This document shows, piece after piece, positions 41,273 to 49,742 of a stretch of DNA of 64,000 nucleotides. Made by a program: the position numbers and the translations under genes. The stretch comes from DATMFV01 sp035555975 (lineage in GTDB: Bacteria > Verrucomicrobiota > Verrucomicrobiia > Chthoniobacterales > Chthoniobacteraceae): positions 62,001 through 126,000 of the forward strand of contig DATMFV010000128.1 of assembly GCA_035555975.1 (NCBI GenBank), written 5' to 3'. The notes under the pieces are model-generated. The model searched no databases. It saw only the letters and a list, made by a program, of their open reading frames with translations, and was not told the origin of the DNA. Each line of letters starts with the position of its first letter. Within the stretch, counting starts at the first letter, position 1.

Positions 41273-41612
41273 GGATCGTGGTCCACGCGGTGGTGTCGGA
41301 GGCCTTGTAGCCGGTGGCTACCCTTGAGGAGGCGGTGGGACTGGCGCTGTAAGTGATCGTCCCGTCGTTCTGAATGCCAAAGCGGACGGCGTTTCCGGCA
41401 GCGGTATACCCAAAATTAATGACGCTTGATGTACCGGTCGCTCCCTGAGTGGGCGTTTGGAGGTAGCGAAACTGAAAGCTGACTTCAAGCAGTGAAGAGG
41501 TATCGCTGAACCCGGGCAGGGCGGTTTCCTTTCCTTCCGGGTAGGAGGGGAGGGTCTGGATGCGGAGTTCGGTTCCGGACGCAGCTTCCCCGTTGGAGAT
41601 CCCCTGACGCAT
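41253..41612 (-). pseudogene. Fragment of a PEP-CTERM-type beta-sandwich gene
   Basis: Open frame of 119 codons resembling the middle of the cassette PEP-CTERM proteins: strands LLEVSFQFRYLQTP, SSVINFGYTAAGNAVRFGIQ and a TITYSASPTASSRVATGYK stretch. It has no signal peptide and no PEP-CTERM tail. It ends TTIPWLQPC-stop, where the same bases in the next frame read SPGFSLVEL of the pseudopilin. A single-base shift there would fuse the two, so this is the trace of a deletion between neighbouring cassette genes followed by frame decay. Confidence 0.6.
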
Positions 41613-41692
41613 TTCAAAGACTTATCTGCAAGATTTTTCTCAAAAAGAAAAAGGGGTCGTCTTTGGCGGGCGCGACGGGTTAAAAGGGGAGC

Positions 41693-42379
41693 GTGTTGTT
41701 TGAAACGCTTGCTTTGCTGGTTGATCCCGAGCCTCATGCCGCGCCGTTGAACATGGCGTGGGACGAGGTCTGGCTTCAGGATGGGGCGATGCAGGGAGGC
41801 GTGCCGCTGCTGCGGGTTTATCGCTGGGCGGGGCCAGCGGTTTCGATCGGTTATTTCGAGCCCTGGGCTCCGGTGGCGGCGGCGCATCCCCAGCGCGAAC
41901 TGGTCCGCCGCTGGACCGGGGGCGGGGTGGTGCTGCATGGGGAGGATTGGACCTACTCGCTCATCGTGCCGAGGAGCCACCCGTTTTCACAAAGCCGCCC
42001 GGCGGATTCGTACTGTGCGGTTCACCGCAGCCTTGCTTCGGCTTTGGGGGAATCTTCAGGTTGCGGCGCGAAGGTGGAGGTAAGCCTGGTGGCCGACGCC
42101 AAGGTCTCCGCCGCCTGTTTTGAGAACGTGGTGCGCGACGACCTGACGCTCGGCGGTCGCAAGATCGGCGGCGCGGCCCAACGGCGTTCGCGTTACGGGT
42201 TGTTGCACCAGGGGAGCGTCCTGGGGGTCGAGCTTCCGGAGGGGTTTGCGGAGCAATGGGCGGCGCGGCTGGCGCGGAAGGTGGTTGCGGCTCCCGCGCC
42301 GGATGCGTTGCGGGAGCGACGGGCGCTCTTGAGCGCTGCGGAAAAATATGCCACCCGGGCGTGGCGCGAGAAGTTTTAG
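41693..42379 (+). CDS. Lipoate-protein ligase A-like (BPL/LplA/LipB family)
   Basis: 228 residues with the core of the biotin/lipoyl ligase fold: N-terminal MAWDEVWL near 21, the lipoyl-AMP motif RRWTGGGVVLHGEDWTYSL near 72-92, and the catalytic-lysine region LGGRKIGGAAQRRSRYGLLHQGSV near 152. It attaches lipoate (or octanoate, as LipM-type transferase) to E2 or H-protein domains. The C-terminal LplA accessory domain is missing, which makes a small transferase/ligase form likely. The start at 41693 is GTG (GGGAGC before it). It is 29 nt upstream of lgt, same strand. Confidence 0.85.
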   Translation: MLFETLALLVDPEPHAAPLNMAWDEVWLQDGAMQGGVPLLRVYRWAGPAVSIGYFEPWAPVAAAHPQRELVRRWTGGGVVLHGEDWTYSLIVPRSHPFSQSRPADSYCAVHRSLASALGESSGCGAKVEVSLVADAKVSAACFENVVRDDLTLGGRKIGGAAQRRSRYGLLHQGSVLGVELPEGFAEQWAARLARKVVAAPAPDALRERRALLSAAEKYATRAWREKF

Positions 42380-42408
42380 CATCGTAGGTTACTCTTCCTT
42401 CTTTTTTC

Positions 42409-43389
42409 ATGTTCGCCGCCATCCACCACTGGAACCCTTTTCTGATCGAGTTTTCCTCCGGCTTCGGCATCCGCTGGTACGGGCTGGCGTATGTCATGGG
42501 GTTCTGGCTCGGGTTCCTGCTGCTTGCGTGGCTGGCGCGGCGCGGCTATTCGGTGATCACTCCGGAACAGGTGGGCGATTTTGTCTTTGGCGTGGCGCTC
42601 TTTGGCGTCCTGCTGGGCGGGCGGCTCGGTTATTTTCTCTTTTACGATTTTTCCGATCTTCTCGCCCATCCGTTTCATCTCCTCCGCGTCTGGGAAGGGG
42701 GGATGTCGAGCCACGGCGGGCTGCTCGGCGTGGCGCTCTATTGTCTATGGTATTCCCGGCGGCACCGGGTGCCATGGTGCGGGCTGGGGGACAATATCGT
42801 GGTTGTCGCGCCGATCGGCATTTTCTTCGGGCGCATCGCCAACTTCATCAATGGCGAGCTTTACGGGCGGATCACCTCCGTCCCGTGGGCGTTGAAGTTT
42901 CCGGGGGAACTGCTCGACGACCCTGCGCTCGCCGACCGGGCGACGATCGCCTGCATGACGAAGGTCGACCCCGCCCTCAACACGCCCGGCGCGATCATCG
43001 ACGCCCTTTCGTCGCCGGAAACCGGGCCGCAGGTCCGGGCGATCCTGGAGGGCATCCTCCATGCGCGCCATCCTTCCCAGCTTTACGCCGCTTTTCTGGA
43101 GGGGGCGTTGCTCTTTGCGCTTTGCTTCTGGCTGCGGACTCGGGTGCGGCTTCGCCAGGGGGTATTGACCGGGATTTTCTTTATCGCCTATGCGGTGGTC
43201 CGGATCTTCGGGGAACAGTTTCGCGAGCCGGATGTCGGGATCGCCTTCACGTTCGGGCTGACGCGGGGGCAGTTTCTCTCCACGTTCATGGTGTTGATCG
43301 GGGTCGGTTTCATCCTTTGGGGGCGTCGTTATGGCAGGCCGTCGCCCCGCCCCGGCGTGGGGGAGGCGGCTCAACCGGCGAAGCGTTGA
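42409..43389 (+). CDS. lgt: Prolipoprotein diacylglyceryl transferase Lgt
   Basis: 326-residue polytopic inner-membrane enzyme that adds diacylglycerol from phosphatidylglycerol to the lipobox Cys. Signatures: FGIRWYGLAYVMGF near 20, GGRLGYFLFYDF near 67, HLLRVWEGGMSSHGGLLG near 85, and GRIANFINGELYGR near 140 (the Lgt signature). HPSQLYAAFLEG and FREPD near 280 complete the set. A roughly 60-residue extracytoplasmic insertion (about 160-215) is larger than in Proteobacteria, as often seen in PVC bacteria. It serves lipoproteins such as the M28 enzyme encoded 3 kb away. Confidence 0.96.
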   Translation: MFAAIHHWNPFLIEFSSGFGIRWYGLAYVMGFWLGFLLLAWLARRGYSVITPEQVGDFVFGVALFGVLLGGRLGYFLFYDFSDLLAHPFHLLRVWEGGMSSHGGLLGVALYCLWYSRRHRVPWCGLGDNIVVVAPIGIFFGRIANFINGELYGRITSVPWALKFPGELLDDPALADRATIACMTKVDPALNTPGAIIDALSSPETGPQVRAILEGILHARHPSQLYAAFLEGALLFALCFWLRTRVRLRQGVLTGIFFIAYAVVRIFGEQFREPDVGIAFTFGLTRGQFLSTFMVLIGVGFILWGRRYGRPSPRPGVGEAAQPAKR

Positions 43390-43405
43390 TGAACCCGGTT
43401 GTGTC

Positions 43406-44386
43406 ATGAAGTGGAAACCCGATTGGTTTCTGACCGGGATGTTCGCGGCGATCGTGCTCGCGCTGTTATTCCCCGGGCCGGGGGCGAAGGGGGGCTTTCT
43501 CCATCCCGAACTCCTGACCAAGGGCGGGGTTGCCCTGATTTTCCTGCTGCACGGGATGGCGCTCTCCGTGGAAAGGCTCCGTGCCGGGCTCTTCAACTGG
43601 CGGCTGCACCTGGTGATCCAGAGTTGCACGTTTCTCCTTTTTCCGCTGATGGGGGTGGCGTTTCTCTGGGGGAGTTCCGGCTGGTTTTCGCAGGAGCTTC
43701 AATTCGGGTTCTTTTTTCTCTGCGCGCTCCCCTCGACGGTCTCCTCTTCGGTGGCGATGACGGCCGCGGCCCGGGGCAATGTCGCCGCCGCCGTTTTCAA
43801 TGCGACGCTTTCGAGCGTGCTCGGGGTGTTTCTCACGCCGCTCTGGGTCGGGGCATTTCTGGAAACGGGCGGGGTGACCTTTCCATTGGGCGAGATCGTG
43901 GTCGACCTGATCTGCTGGCTGATGGTTCCGCTGGCGCTCGGGCAGTCGCTGCGCCCGTGGGCGCGGCATTGGGCGGCGCGCAACCATCGTTTGATCGGCC
44001 GGGTCGATCGCGGCACGATCCTGCTGCTGGTCTATACGTCGTTTTGTGAATCGACCCGGCAGGGGATCTGGTCGGGCCAGAGCATGAAGGTGCTCGGCAC
44101 GAGTTTCCTGGGCGTGGTGCTGCTCCTTGCGGCGGCGTTGTGGACCACCGGGGCGATCAGCCGCCGTCTCGGGTTTCCGTTCGCCGACCGGACAGCCGCT
44201 GTTTTCTGCGGTTCGAAGAAGACGCTTGCCTCCGGGGTCCCGATGGCGCAACTCATCTTCGGGACGCACCCGGGGATCGGGCTCATCCTCCTGCCGCTCA
44301 TTCTCTACCACACGCTGCAACTGATCGTCGGCGGCTGGCTGGCCAACCATTGGGTCGCACAGTCGCCGCACCCGCCCGATCCCTGA
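43406..44386 (+). CDS. Bile acid:sodium symporter family transporter
   Basis: 326 residues with about ten membrane helices. LFPGPGAKGGFLHPELLTKG, the FLLHGMALS motif, FFLCALPSTVSSSVAMTAAARGN (the conserved P-S/T-V-S-S-x-V crossover) and VFCGSKKTLASGVPMAQLIF near 250 are those of the SBF-like YfeH/PF13593-type branch. Substrates are unknown for most members. The start at 43406 removes a 25-codon overlap with lgt, leaving a 16-nt gap. Probably co-transcribed with lgt. Confidence 0.88.
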   Translation: MKWKPDWFLTGMFAAIVLALLFPGPGAKGGFLHPELLTKGGVALIFLLHGMALSVERLRAGLFNWRLHLVIQSCTFLLFPLMGVAFLWGSSGWFSQELQFGFFFLCALPSTVSSSVAMTAAARGNVAAAVFNATLSSVLGVFLTPLWVGAFLETGGVTFPLGEIVVDLICWLMVPLALGQSLRPWARHWAARNHRLIGRVDRGTILLLVYTSFCESTRQGIWSGQSMKVLGTSFLGVVLLLAAALWTTGAISRRLGFPFADRTAAVFCGSKKTLASGVPMAQLIFGTHPGIGLILLPLILYHTLQLIVGGWLANHWVAQSPHPPDP

Positions 44387-44497
44387 AAAAGCCCGGTTTC
44401 CAAACTTTCGTTTCTTAAGCGGCAATTTACGATTGAAATTCTTTCCCAGCCGCATAGAGTCGGCACTCCTTTTTGTCCCTACGCCACGTTTTTACCC

Positions 44498-45457
44498 ATG
44501 CTTCGCCGATCTCCTGAGTTAAAGATTTTCAGCGGTTCTTCCCATCGCGAGTTGGCTCGGCGAATTGCCCATTGCGTTGGCGTTCCCCTCGGGGATGCCA
44601 CGGTCGATTCGTTTCCCGACGGGGAAACCTTCGTCAAGTTCAACGAAAATGTGCGGGGGCGTGATGTCTTCATCGTCCAGCCGACTTCACCTCCGAGCAA
44701 CCAGAATTTGATGGAGCTGCTCATCATGGTCGACGCCGCCCGCCGGGCCAGCGCCGCCCGGATTACCGCCGTCATTCCCTTTTTCGGCTACGCGCGGCAG
44801 GATCGCAAGGACCAGCCCCGCGTCCCGATTACCGCGAAGCTCGTTGCCAATCTTCTGACGGCGGCGGGGGTCGACCGCGTGCTGACCGTCGATCTTCACG
44901 CCCAGCAGGTCGCCGGGTTCTTCGATATTCCGGTCGACCACCTCTTTGCGCTTCCGGTCCTGCACAAGTACCTGAGCGGCACCAAGCCCGAGGGGCTGGT
45001 GGTCGTTTCACCCGATGTCGGCGGCCTCAAGATGGCCAGCGCTTATTCCCAGGCGCTCGGAGCCGGGCTCGCCATCGTCGCCAAGCGGCGCAAAAGCGCG
45101 ACGGAGATCGAGTCGCTCTACGTCATCGGCGACGTGGAGGGGCGCGACGTGCTCCTCATCGACGACCTGACCGAAACCGCCGGGACGCTCACCAGCGCCG
45201 CCGCCCTGCTCAAGAAGCACGGCGCGAAGTCGATCCGCGCCGGGGTGTCCCATGCCGTACTCTCCCCCATGGCCTTCGAGAGGCTCAAGAAATCTGCGAT
45301 CAGCGAACTCATTACCACCAATAGCGTCCCCGTCCAGACGAGCGACGATATCCCCCTCACGGTCTTGTGCATTGCAGAACTCCTCGGCGAAGGAATCAAA
45401 CGGATTCACAACGACGAATCCGTCAGTTCGCTATTTGAAATCAACGGAAAACAGTAA
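44498..45457 (+). CDS. prs: Ribose-phosphate pyrophosphokinase
   Basis: 319-residue PRPP synthase. KIFSGSSHRELARRIA at the start, VDSFPDGETFVKFNENVRG (ribose and ATP loops), FFGYARQDRKDQPRVPITAK near 95-115 (flexible loop with conserved Arg/Asp/Lys), VDLHAQQVAGFFDIPVDHL near 128 and the PRPP-binding DDLTETAGTLT near 222 are all intact. It converts ribose-5-phosphate and ATP to PRPP for nucleotide, His and Trp synthesis. Followed 3 nt later by rplY; together with pth, rpsF and ssb it forms a conserved housekeeping run. Confidence 0.97.
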   Translation: MLRRSPELKIFSGSSHRELARRIAHCVGVPLGDATVDSFPDGETFVKFNENVRGRDVFIVQPTSPPSNQNLMELLIMVDAARRASAARITAVIPFFGYARQDRKDQPRVPITAKLVANLLTAAGVDRVLTVDLHAQQVAGFFDIPVDHLFALPVLHKYLSGTKPEGLVVVSPDVGGLKMASAYSQALGAGLAIVAKRRKSATEIESLYVIGDVEGRDVLLIDDLTETAGTLTSAAALLKKHGAKSIRAGVSHAVLSPMAFERLKKSAISELITTNSVPVQTSDDIPLTVLCIAELLGEGIKRIHNDESVSSLFEINGKQ

Positions 45458-45460
45458 GTT

Positions 45461-46063
45461 ATGGCCAAACAAGTCAAGCTAGCCGCCCAGCCCCGCACAG
45501 CCGTGGGCCGCAACGCGGTCAAGAAAATCAAAAGTGCAGGGTTTGTTCCTGCGGTGATCTACGGTAACGGTGGAAGCCCCGCTTCCCTTCAGGTGGTGGA
45601 GCACGAACTCGACATCATCCTGGCGCATGCCGCCGGGGAGCACTTCCTTGTCGAACTCACGATCGACGGCGAAACCAAGCCCCGCACCACGATCGTGCAG
45701 GATATCCAGACCGACCCCGTCTCGCGGCGCACGTTGCACGTCGATTTCCAGGTTGTCTCCGACGACAAGCCGATCGAAACGGCCATCCCGCTCGAACCGA
45801 CCGGCGAAGCTGTTGGCGTCAAGAGCTTTGGCGGCCTGCTCGACCAGTTGATCCGCCAGGTCACCGTCCGGGCGCTGCCCAAGGATCTCCCGGCGTTGGT
45901 CCAGGTCGACGTCAGCGCGATGAACATCGGCGATCTGCTGCACATCAAGGATATTCCGCTTCCCGAGGGGATTTCCATCGTGGAGGATGGCGATATCGCC
46001 GTCTTCCAGATTGCAGCGCCGAGGGTTTCCGCCGCAGCGGCAGCGGAAGGGGAGTCGAAGTAA
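45461..46063 (+). CDS. rplY: Ribosomal protein bL25 (CTC form)
   Basis: 200 residues. The N-terminal 5S-rRNA-binding beta-barrel domain (VKLAAQPRTAVGRNAVKKIK to about 95, VDFQVVSDDKPIETA) is joined to the C-terminal TL5 domain (about 100-185). This is the long CTC/TL5 form, not the short E. coli L25. It binds 5S rRNA in the large subunit. Located between prs and pth, the common arrangement. A Glu/Ala-rich end (AAAAEGESK) is normal. Confidence 0.95.
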   Translation: MAKQVKLAAQPRTAVGRNAVKKIKSAGFVPAVIYGNGGSPASLQVVEHELDIILAHAAGEHFLVELTIDGETKPRTTIVQDIQTDPVSRRTLHVDFQVVSDDKPIETAIPLEPTGEAVGVKSFGGLLDQLIRQVTVRALPKDLPALVQVDVSAMNIGDLLHIKDIPLPEGISIVEDGDIAVFQIAAPRVSAAAAAEGESK

Positions 46064-46126
46064 CCCTTTTTCTTCCCGTCCTTTTTCCCAAAAAGCCGCT
46101 CCGCTCCCCGTCTTCTGTTTTGAAGC

Positions 46127-46696
46127 ATGGCTCCCCCGAACCCGCCTTGTTATCGCCTGGTCATCGGGCTCGGTAACCCGGGGGCGGAGTACGAGCGGAC
46201 GCGGCACAACGTCGGGTTCATGTTGCTTGATCGGCTCGCTTCCATTGCCGGTTCCACCTGGAGCCGCAGCAAGGAATGGAAGGCGCAGCTTTCGGAGTAC
46301 GAAGGCGCGCTTCTCTGCAAGCCGACCAGTTATATGAACCTGAGCGGGCAGCCGGTCTCCGCCGTGGCGCGATTTTACAAGATCCCGCCGGCGGAGATGG
46401 TGGTCATCTATGACGACCTGGCGCTGCCGCTCGGCAAGCTCCGGCTGCGGCCCGGCGGGTCGGCAGGCGGACACAACGGCATGGCGTCGATCATCGGGCA
46501 ACTCGGGACCAACCAGGTTGCCCGGCTGCGGATCGGCATCGGCGAAGCCGCCCGCGAGGGAATGGTTTCGCACGTTTTGGGTCGCTTTTCGGCGAGGGAA
46601 CTTCCACAACTTGAAGAGAGCCTTGGGCTGGCAGTCCAGGCTCTCGACGTGGCACAGCAACGCGGCCTGGAAGCCGCGATGAATCAGTTTAACTAA
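46127..46696 (+). CDS. pth: Peptidyl-tRNA hydrolase
   Basis: 189 residues. LVIGLGNPGAEYERTRHNVGF at the N-terminus carries the catalytic His and Asn, and LCKPTSYMNLSGQPV near 62, YDDLALPLGKLRLRPGGSAGGHNG near 93 and RLRIGIG near 130 complete the family. It releases tRNA from peptidyl-tRNAs that drop off ribosomes. 63 nt after rplY and 8 nt before rpsF, same strand. Confidence 0.97.
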   Translation: MAPPNPPCYRLVIGLGNPGAEYERTRHNVGFMLLDRLASIAGSTWSRSKEWKAQLSEYEGALLCKPTSYMNLSGQPVSAVARFYKIPPAEMVVIYDDLALPLGKLRLRPGGSAGGHNGMASIIGQLGTNQVARLRIGIGEAAREGMVSHVLGRFSARELPQLEESLGLAVQALDVAQQRGLEAAMNQFN

Positions 46697-46704
46697 AAAA
46701 ATCT

Positions 46705-47019
46705 ATGAGCAACCGTTACGAAGCACTCCTGGTCCTCGACATCAAAGGTGGCGACGACAGCATCAAGGAATCCATTGACCGGCTCGAAGGCGAGTTCGTC
46801 AAGGAAGGCGCCACCATCGAATCGATCCAGAAGATGGACCGCCGCCAGTTTTCCTATGTCAAGGGTCACCTGGAAAGCGGGTATTACGCCAATTTCATCT
46901 TTTCGGCCGAGCCGAGCGCCATTGAAAAACTGCGCGGCAAGTTCAGGCTCGACAAAGAAGTCTATCGCCAGAACTATAAGAAGCTGGCCCCGAAAAAGGC
47001 TGAAGCCGCCGCTGCCTGA
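46705..47019 (+). CDS. rpsF: Ribosomal protein bS6
   Basis: 104 residues with the ferredoxin-like bS6 fold: NRYEALLVLDIKGGDD, the IQKMDRRQFSYVKGHLESG strand pair and YYANFIFSAEPSAIEKL, then FRLDKEVYRQNYKKLAPKK. Small-subunit protein that binds 16S rRNA with bS18. The order rpsF-ssb is standard, but rpsR (bS18) and rplI (bL9) do not follow ssb here. 8 nt after pth. Confidence 0.96.
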   Translation: MSNRYEALLVLDIKGGDDSIKESIDRLEGEFVKEGATIESIQKMDRRQFSYVKGHLESGYYANFIFSAEPSAIEKLRGKFRLDKEVYRQNYKKLAPKKAEAAAA

Positions 47020-47057
47020 TTTTTTTTCAGGAAGCCCGCGAGAAGCCGCCCAGAGTG

Positions 47058-47085
47058 TTCGCCTCCGCATGAAACCGGAGGCGAA
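47058..47085 (+). other. Perfect hairpin between rpsF and ssb
   Basis: TTCGCCTCCG (47058-47067) and CGGAGGCGAA (47076-47085) form a 10-bp perfect stem with an 8-nt loop. There is no T-run after it, so it is more likely an attenuator, RNA-processing or protein-binding element in the 182-nt rpsF-ssb gap than a simple terminator. A smaller hairpin with a T8 loop lies at 47017-47033 just beyond the rpsF stop. Confidence 0.5.
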
Positions 47086-47201
47086 TGAGCGTTGGCTCGT
47101 GCCGACGTTTTGCCGGTTCATTCCGGGAGGGGCGTCAATGTTTTCATCCTCTGTATCCAGTCCCTTAACGATTCCCTTATCCAGAAAGAAGAGGTAGACC
47201 C

Positions 47202-47699
47202 ATGGCCAATCTTAATAAAGTGATGTTGATCGGGAACCTGACCCGTGACCCGGATGTGCGCTACACCCCGAAAGGAACGGCCGTGGCCGAACTCGGTCTC
47301 GCGGTCAATCGGCGCTATACCGTCGATGGCGAGAAGCGGGAGGAAACGACGTTTGTCGACATCACCTTGTGGGGACGTACGGCGGAACTGGCCGGGCAAT
47401 ACCTTCGCAAGGGGCGGTCGATCTATATTGAAGGTCGCCTCCAGTTTGACACCTGGGACGACAAGCAGACCGGCCAGAAGCGGAGCAAGCTCCGTGTGAT
47501 CGGCGATGAAATGCAGTTTCTGGGTGGACGCGACGGCGAATCCGGCGGTGCCCCGCGCGGTGGTGGAGGCGGCGAAGAGTACGAACCCCGTTCGGAAGCC
47601 CCCCGTTACAGCCAGCGCCCCCAGGGTCGCCCGACGCCGCCGCCCAAGCCGCCCGCCGATCCCGACCTCGATGTCGAGGACGACGATATTCCATTCTAA
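47202..47699 (+). CDS. ssb: Single-stranded DNA-binding protein
   Basis: 165 residues. OB-fold domain to about 110: NKVMLIGNLTRDPDVRYTP, VAELGLAVNRRY and VDITLWGRTAELAGQYLRKG. A Gly/Arg/Pro-rich disordered linker follows, with the protein-interaction tip DVEDDDIPF, matching the universal D-D-D-I-P-F end. It protects single-stranded DNA and recruits replication and repair proteins. Upstream hairpins suggest it may have its own transcript. It is followed by a terminator-like stem-loop. Confidence 0.97.
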   Translation: MANLNKVMLIGNLTRDPDVRYTPKGTAVAELGLAVNRRYTVDGEKREETTFVDITLWGRTAELAGQYLRKGRSIYIEGRLQFDTWDDKQTGQKRSKLRVIGDEMQFLGGRDGESGGAPRGGGGGEEYEPRSEAPRYSQRPQGRPTPPPKPPADPDLDVEDDDIPF

Positions 47700-47735
47700 G
47701 GGCAACCCCCGGCGGACGCGGAGGGCTGCCCTTTT
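47699..47735 (+). terminator. Probable terminator after ssb
   Basis: AGGGCA (47699-47704) pairs with TGCCCT (47727-47732), with further C/G pairing inside (CCCCC against GAGGG), and runs into TTTT. It overlaps the ssb stop region and separates ssb from gatC, which begins 160 nt downstream. Confidence 0.55.
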
Positions 47736-47859
47736 AGGGCGCTTCCCGTGTCAGAACTTTCGAGACAGGCGGGTGCTCGGGGGTTTTCCCTGTGCCGACA
47801 AGATTCGCGAAAGAATCTGCTTTCGACCTGATTTATTTCCTGTTTTTCTTTTGCTACTC

Positions 47860-48144
47860 ATGAATGCCGACTTCGATGTGCGCTACACGGCGGGCCTGGC
47901 CCGGTTGAACTTAAGCGAGGGGGAAATCTCCAAGTTTCAGGCCCAGCTCTCCCAGATCCTCGGTTACGTGGAAAAGCTCAATTCGGTGGATGTCACCGGC
48001 ATTGAACCGACCGCACACGCCACCCCGGTCTTCAACGTGGTGCGCGACGACGTGGCGCAGAAGAGTTTCACGGCGGCTGAGGCGCTCTCCAATGCTCCCC
48101 GGCAGGGGAACGGGTTGTTCATTGTAGCCAAAGTGATCGAATAA
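47860..48144 (+). CDS. gatC: Asp/Glu-tRNA amidotransferase subunit GatC
   Basis: 94 residues. MNADFDVRYTAGLARLNLSE is the typical start, followed by LSQILGYVEKLNSVDVTGIEPTAH and FNVVRDDVAQKSF. GatC wraps around GatA and is needed for folding of the GatCAB complex that converts misacylated Glu-tRNA(Gln) or Asp-tRNA(Asn). The ATG at 47860 was chosen because the longer open frame upstream is the ssb tail in another frame. gatA begins 10 nt after its stop; gatB is not in the window. Confidence 0.95.
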   Translation: MNADFDVRYTAGLARLNLSEGEISKFQAQLSQILGYVEKLNSVDVTGIEPTAHATPVFNVVRDDVAQKSFTAAEALSNAPRQGNGLFIVAKVIE

Positions 48145-48154
48145 CGCTTTTTCC

Positions 48155-49603
48155 ATGTCGCTTTACTCTCTTTCCGTATCCGATCTTCAGGCGCGGCTGC
48201 GCGCCGGTGAATGTTCTCCCCTTGAGGCGGTCGATGCCCTGGAGGCGCGAATCACCGAAGTCGACGGCTCCGTCGGCGGTTACCTTTCACGCCAGTTGGA
48301 AAGCGCACGCGAACAGGCGGCGCGGGCCGATGTCACCCTTCCGCTGGGCGGGGTGCCGATCGCGATCAAGGACAATATCAACGTCAAGGGCGAGTCGCTG
48401 ACCTGCTCCTCCAAAATTCTCGAAGGGTATGTCGCCCCGTACGATGCGACGGTCATCACCCGGCTCCGGGCGGCGGGCGCGATCCCCTTTGGCCGGACCA
48501 ACCTGGACGAGTTTGCCATGGGGTCCACGACGGAGAGTTCCGCCTACGGAAAGACGCACAACCCGTGGGACACGAGCCGGATTCCCGGCGGTTCCTCCGG
48601 CGGCTCGGCGGCGGTGGTCGCGGCGGACGAAGCATTTGCCTCGCTTGGCTCCGACACCGGCGGCTCCATCCGGCAACCGGCGGCGTTGTGCGGCTGCGTC
48701 GGCCTGAAGCCGAGCTATGGCCGGGTGTCGCGTTACGGGCTGGTCGCCTTTGCTTCTTCGCTCGATCAGATCGGACCGCTGACCAAGAATGTTCGCGACG
48801 CCGGGTTGATCCTCAATGCGCTCGCGGGGCCTGATCCGCACGACTCGACCAGCCTCGACCAGCCGGTGCCCGATTTTACCGCCCGCCTCGGGGAAGACCT
48901 GAAGGGGGTGCGCCTTGGCGTGCCGAAGGAGTACTTTGTGGCCGGGATCGACCCGCAGGTTGAGCAGGCGGTGCGGGCTGCCATTGCCCAGTACGAATCG
49001 CTCGGCGCGGAGATCGTGGAAGTTTCGATGCCTCACACGGAATACGCCGTAAGCGTCTACTACGTCATCGCCAACGCGGAGGCTTCGGCCAACCTGGCGC
49101 GGTTTGACGGCGTTCGCTATGGCCGCCGGGCGGAGGGGGCGCAGAACATCCTCGACCAGTATGCCCGGACGCGGGAGGAAGGGTTCGGCCAGGAAGTCAA
49201 GCGGCGCATCATTCTCGGTACTTATGTGTTGAGTTCGGGGTATTACGATGCCTACTACCTGAAAGCGCAGAAGGTGCGGACGCTGATCCGGCGCGACTTT
49301 GACGCCGCTTTTGAGAAGGTGGATGCGCTGATCTGCCCCACCACGCCCGACCTCGCCTTCCGCCTCGGCGAATGTTCCGACGACCTGCTCAAGATGTACC
49401 TCGCCGACGTGTTCACGATCGCGGTCAACCTTTCGGGGACGTGCGCACTCAGCCTGCCGTGCGGAGCGGTGGAGACGCAGGGGGTGAAACTGCCCGTCGG
49501 GATGCAGTTGATCGGCAAGCCGTTTCAGGAACAGGAATTGCTGAAGATAGCCCATGCCTATGAGCAGAGCACTTCATGGCACCTTGCCCGTGCGATCGCG
49601 TGA
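48155..49603 (+). CDS. gatA: Asp/Glu-tRNA amidotransferase subunit GatA
   Basis: 482-residue amidase-signature enzyme that liberates ammonia from glutamine. The Ser-cisSer-Lys triad is visible: Lys in GVPIAIKDNINVKG near 71, cis-Ser in GGSSGGSAAVVAADEAF near 147-151, and nucleophile Ser in GSDTGGSIRQPAALCG near 171. SLDQIGPLTKNVRDA and the substrate-side NLSGTCALSLPCG near 430 agree with GatA. gatC is directly upstream and the pair is probably one transcript. No GlnRS or AsnRS gene is in the window, so which amidation is needed cannot be judged. Confidence 0.97.
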   Translation: MSLYSLSVSDLQARLRAGECSPLEAVDALEARITEVDGSVGGYLSRQLESAREQAARADVTLPLGGVPIAIKDNINVKGESLTCSSKILEGYVAPYDATVITRLRAAGAIPFGRTNLDEFAMGSTTESSAYGKTHNPWDTSRIPGGSSGGSAAVVAADEAFASLGSDTGGSIRQPAALCGCVGLKPSYGRVSRYGLVAFASSLDQIGPLTKNVRDAGLILNALAGPDPHDSTSLDQPVPDFTARLGEDLKGVRLGVPKEYFVAGIDPQVEQAVRAAIAQYESLGAEIVEVSMPHTEYAVSVYYVIANAEASANLARFDGVRYGRRAEGAQNILDQYARTREEGFGQEVKRRIILGTYVLSSGYYDAYYLKAQKVRTLIRRDFDAAFEKVDALICPTTPDLAFRLGECSDDLLKMYLADVFTIAVNLSGTCALSLPCGAVETQGVKLPVGMQLIGKPFQEQELLKIAHAYEQSTSWHLARAIA

Positions 49604-49742
49604 TCGCCGGGGGGAGGTTTCCCTTTTTTTTCGTCGTTCCCATACCTCCCGGACACGCAATGAAACCGGCGGATGCGAAATGAAGGACTGGACAGGCCGC
49701 CCACTCCAGGCGTAGCCTTTCACTGCTTTCTCCCACCTGCTT

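Noticed and set aside
48287..49555. 422-codon minus-strand frame
   Set aside because: Antisense of gatA, no features.
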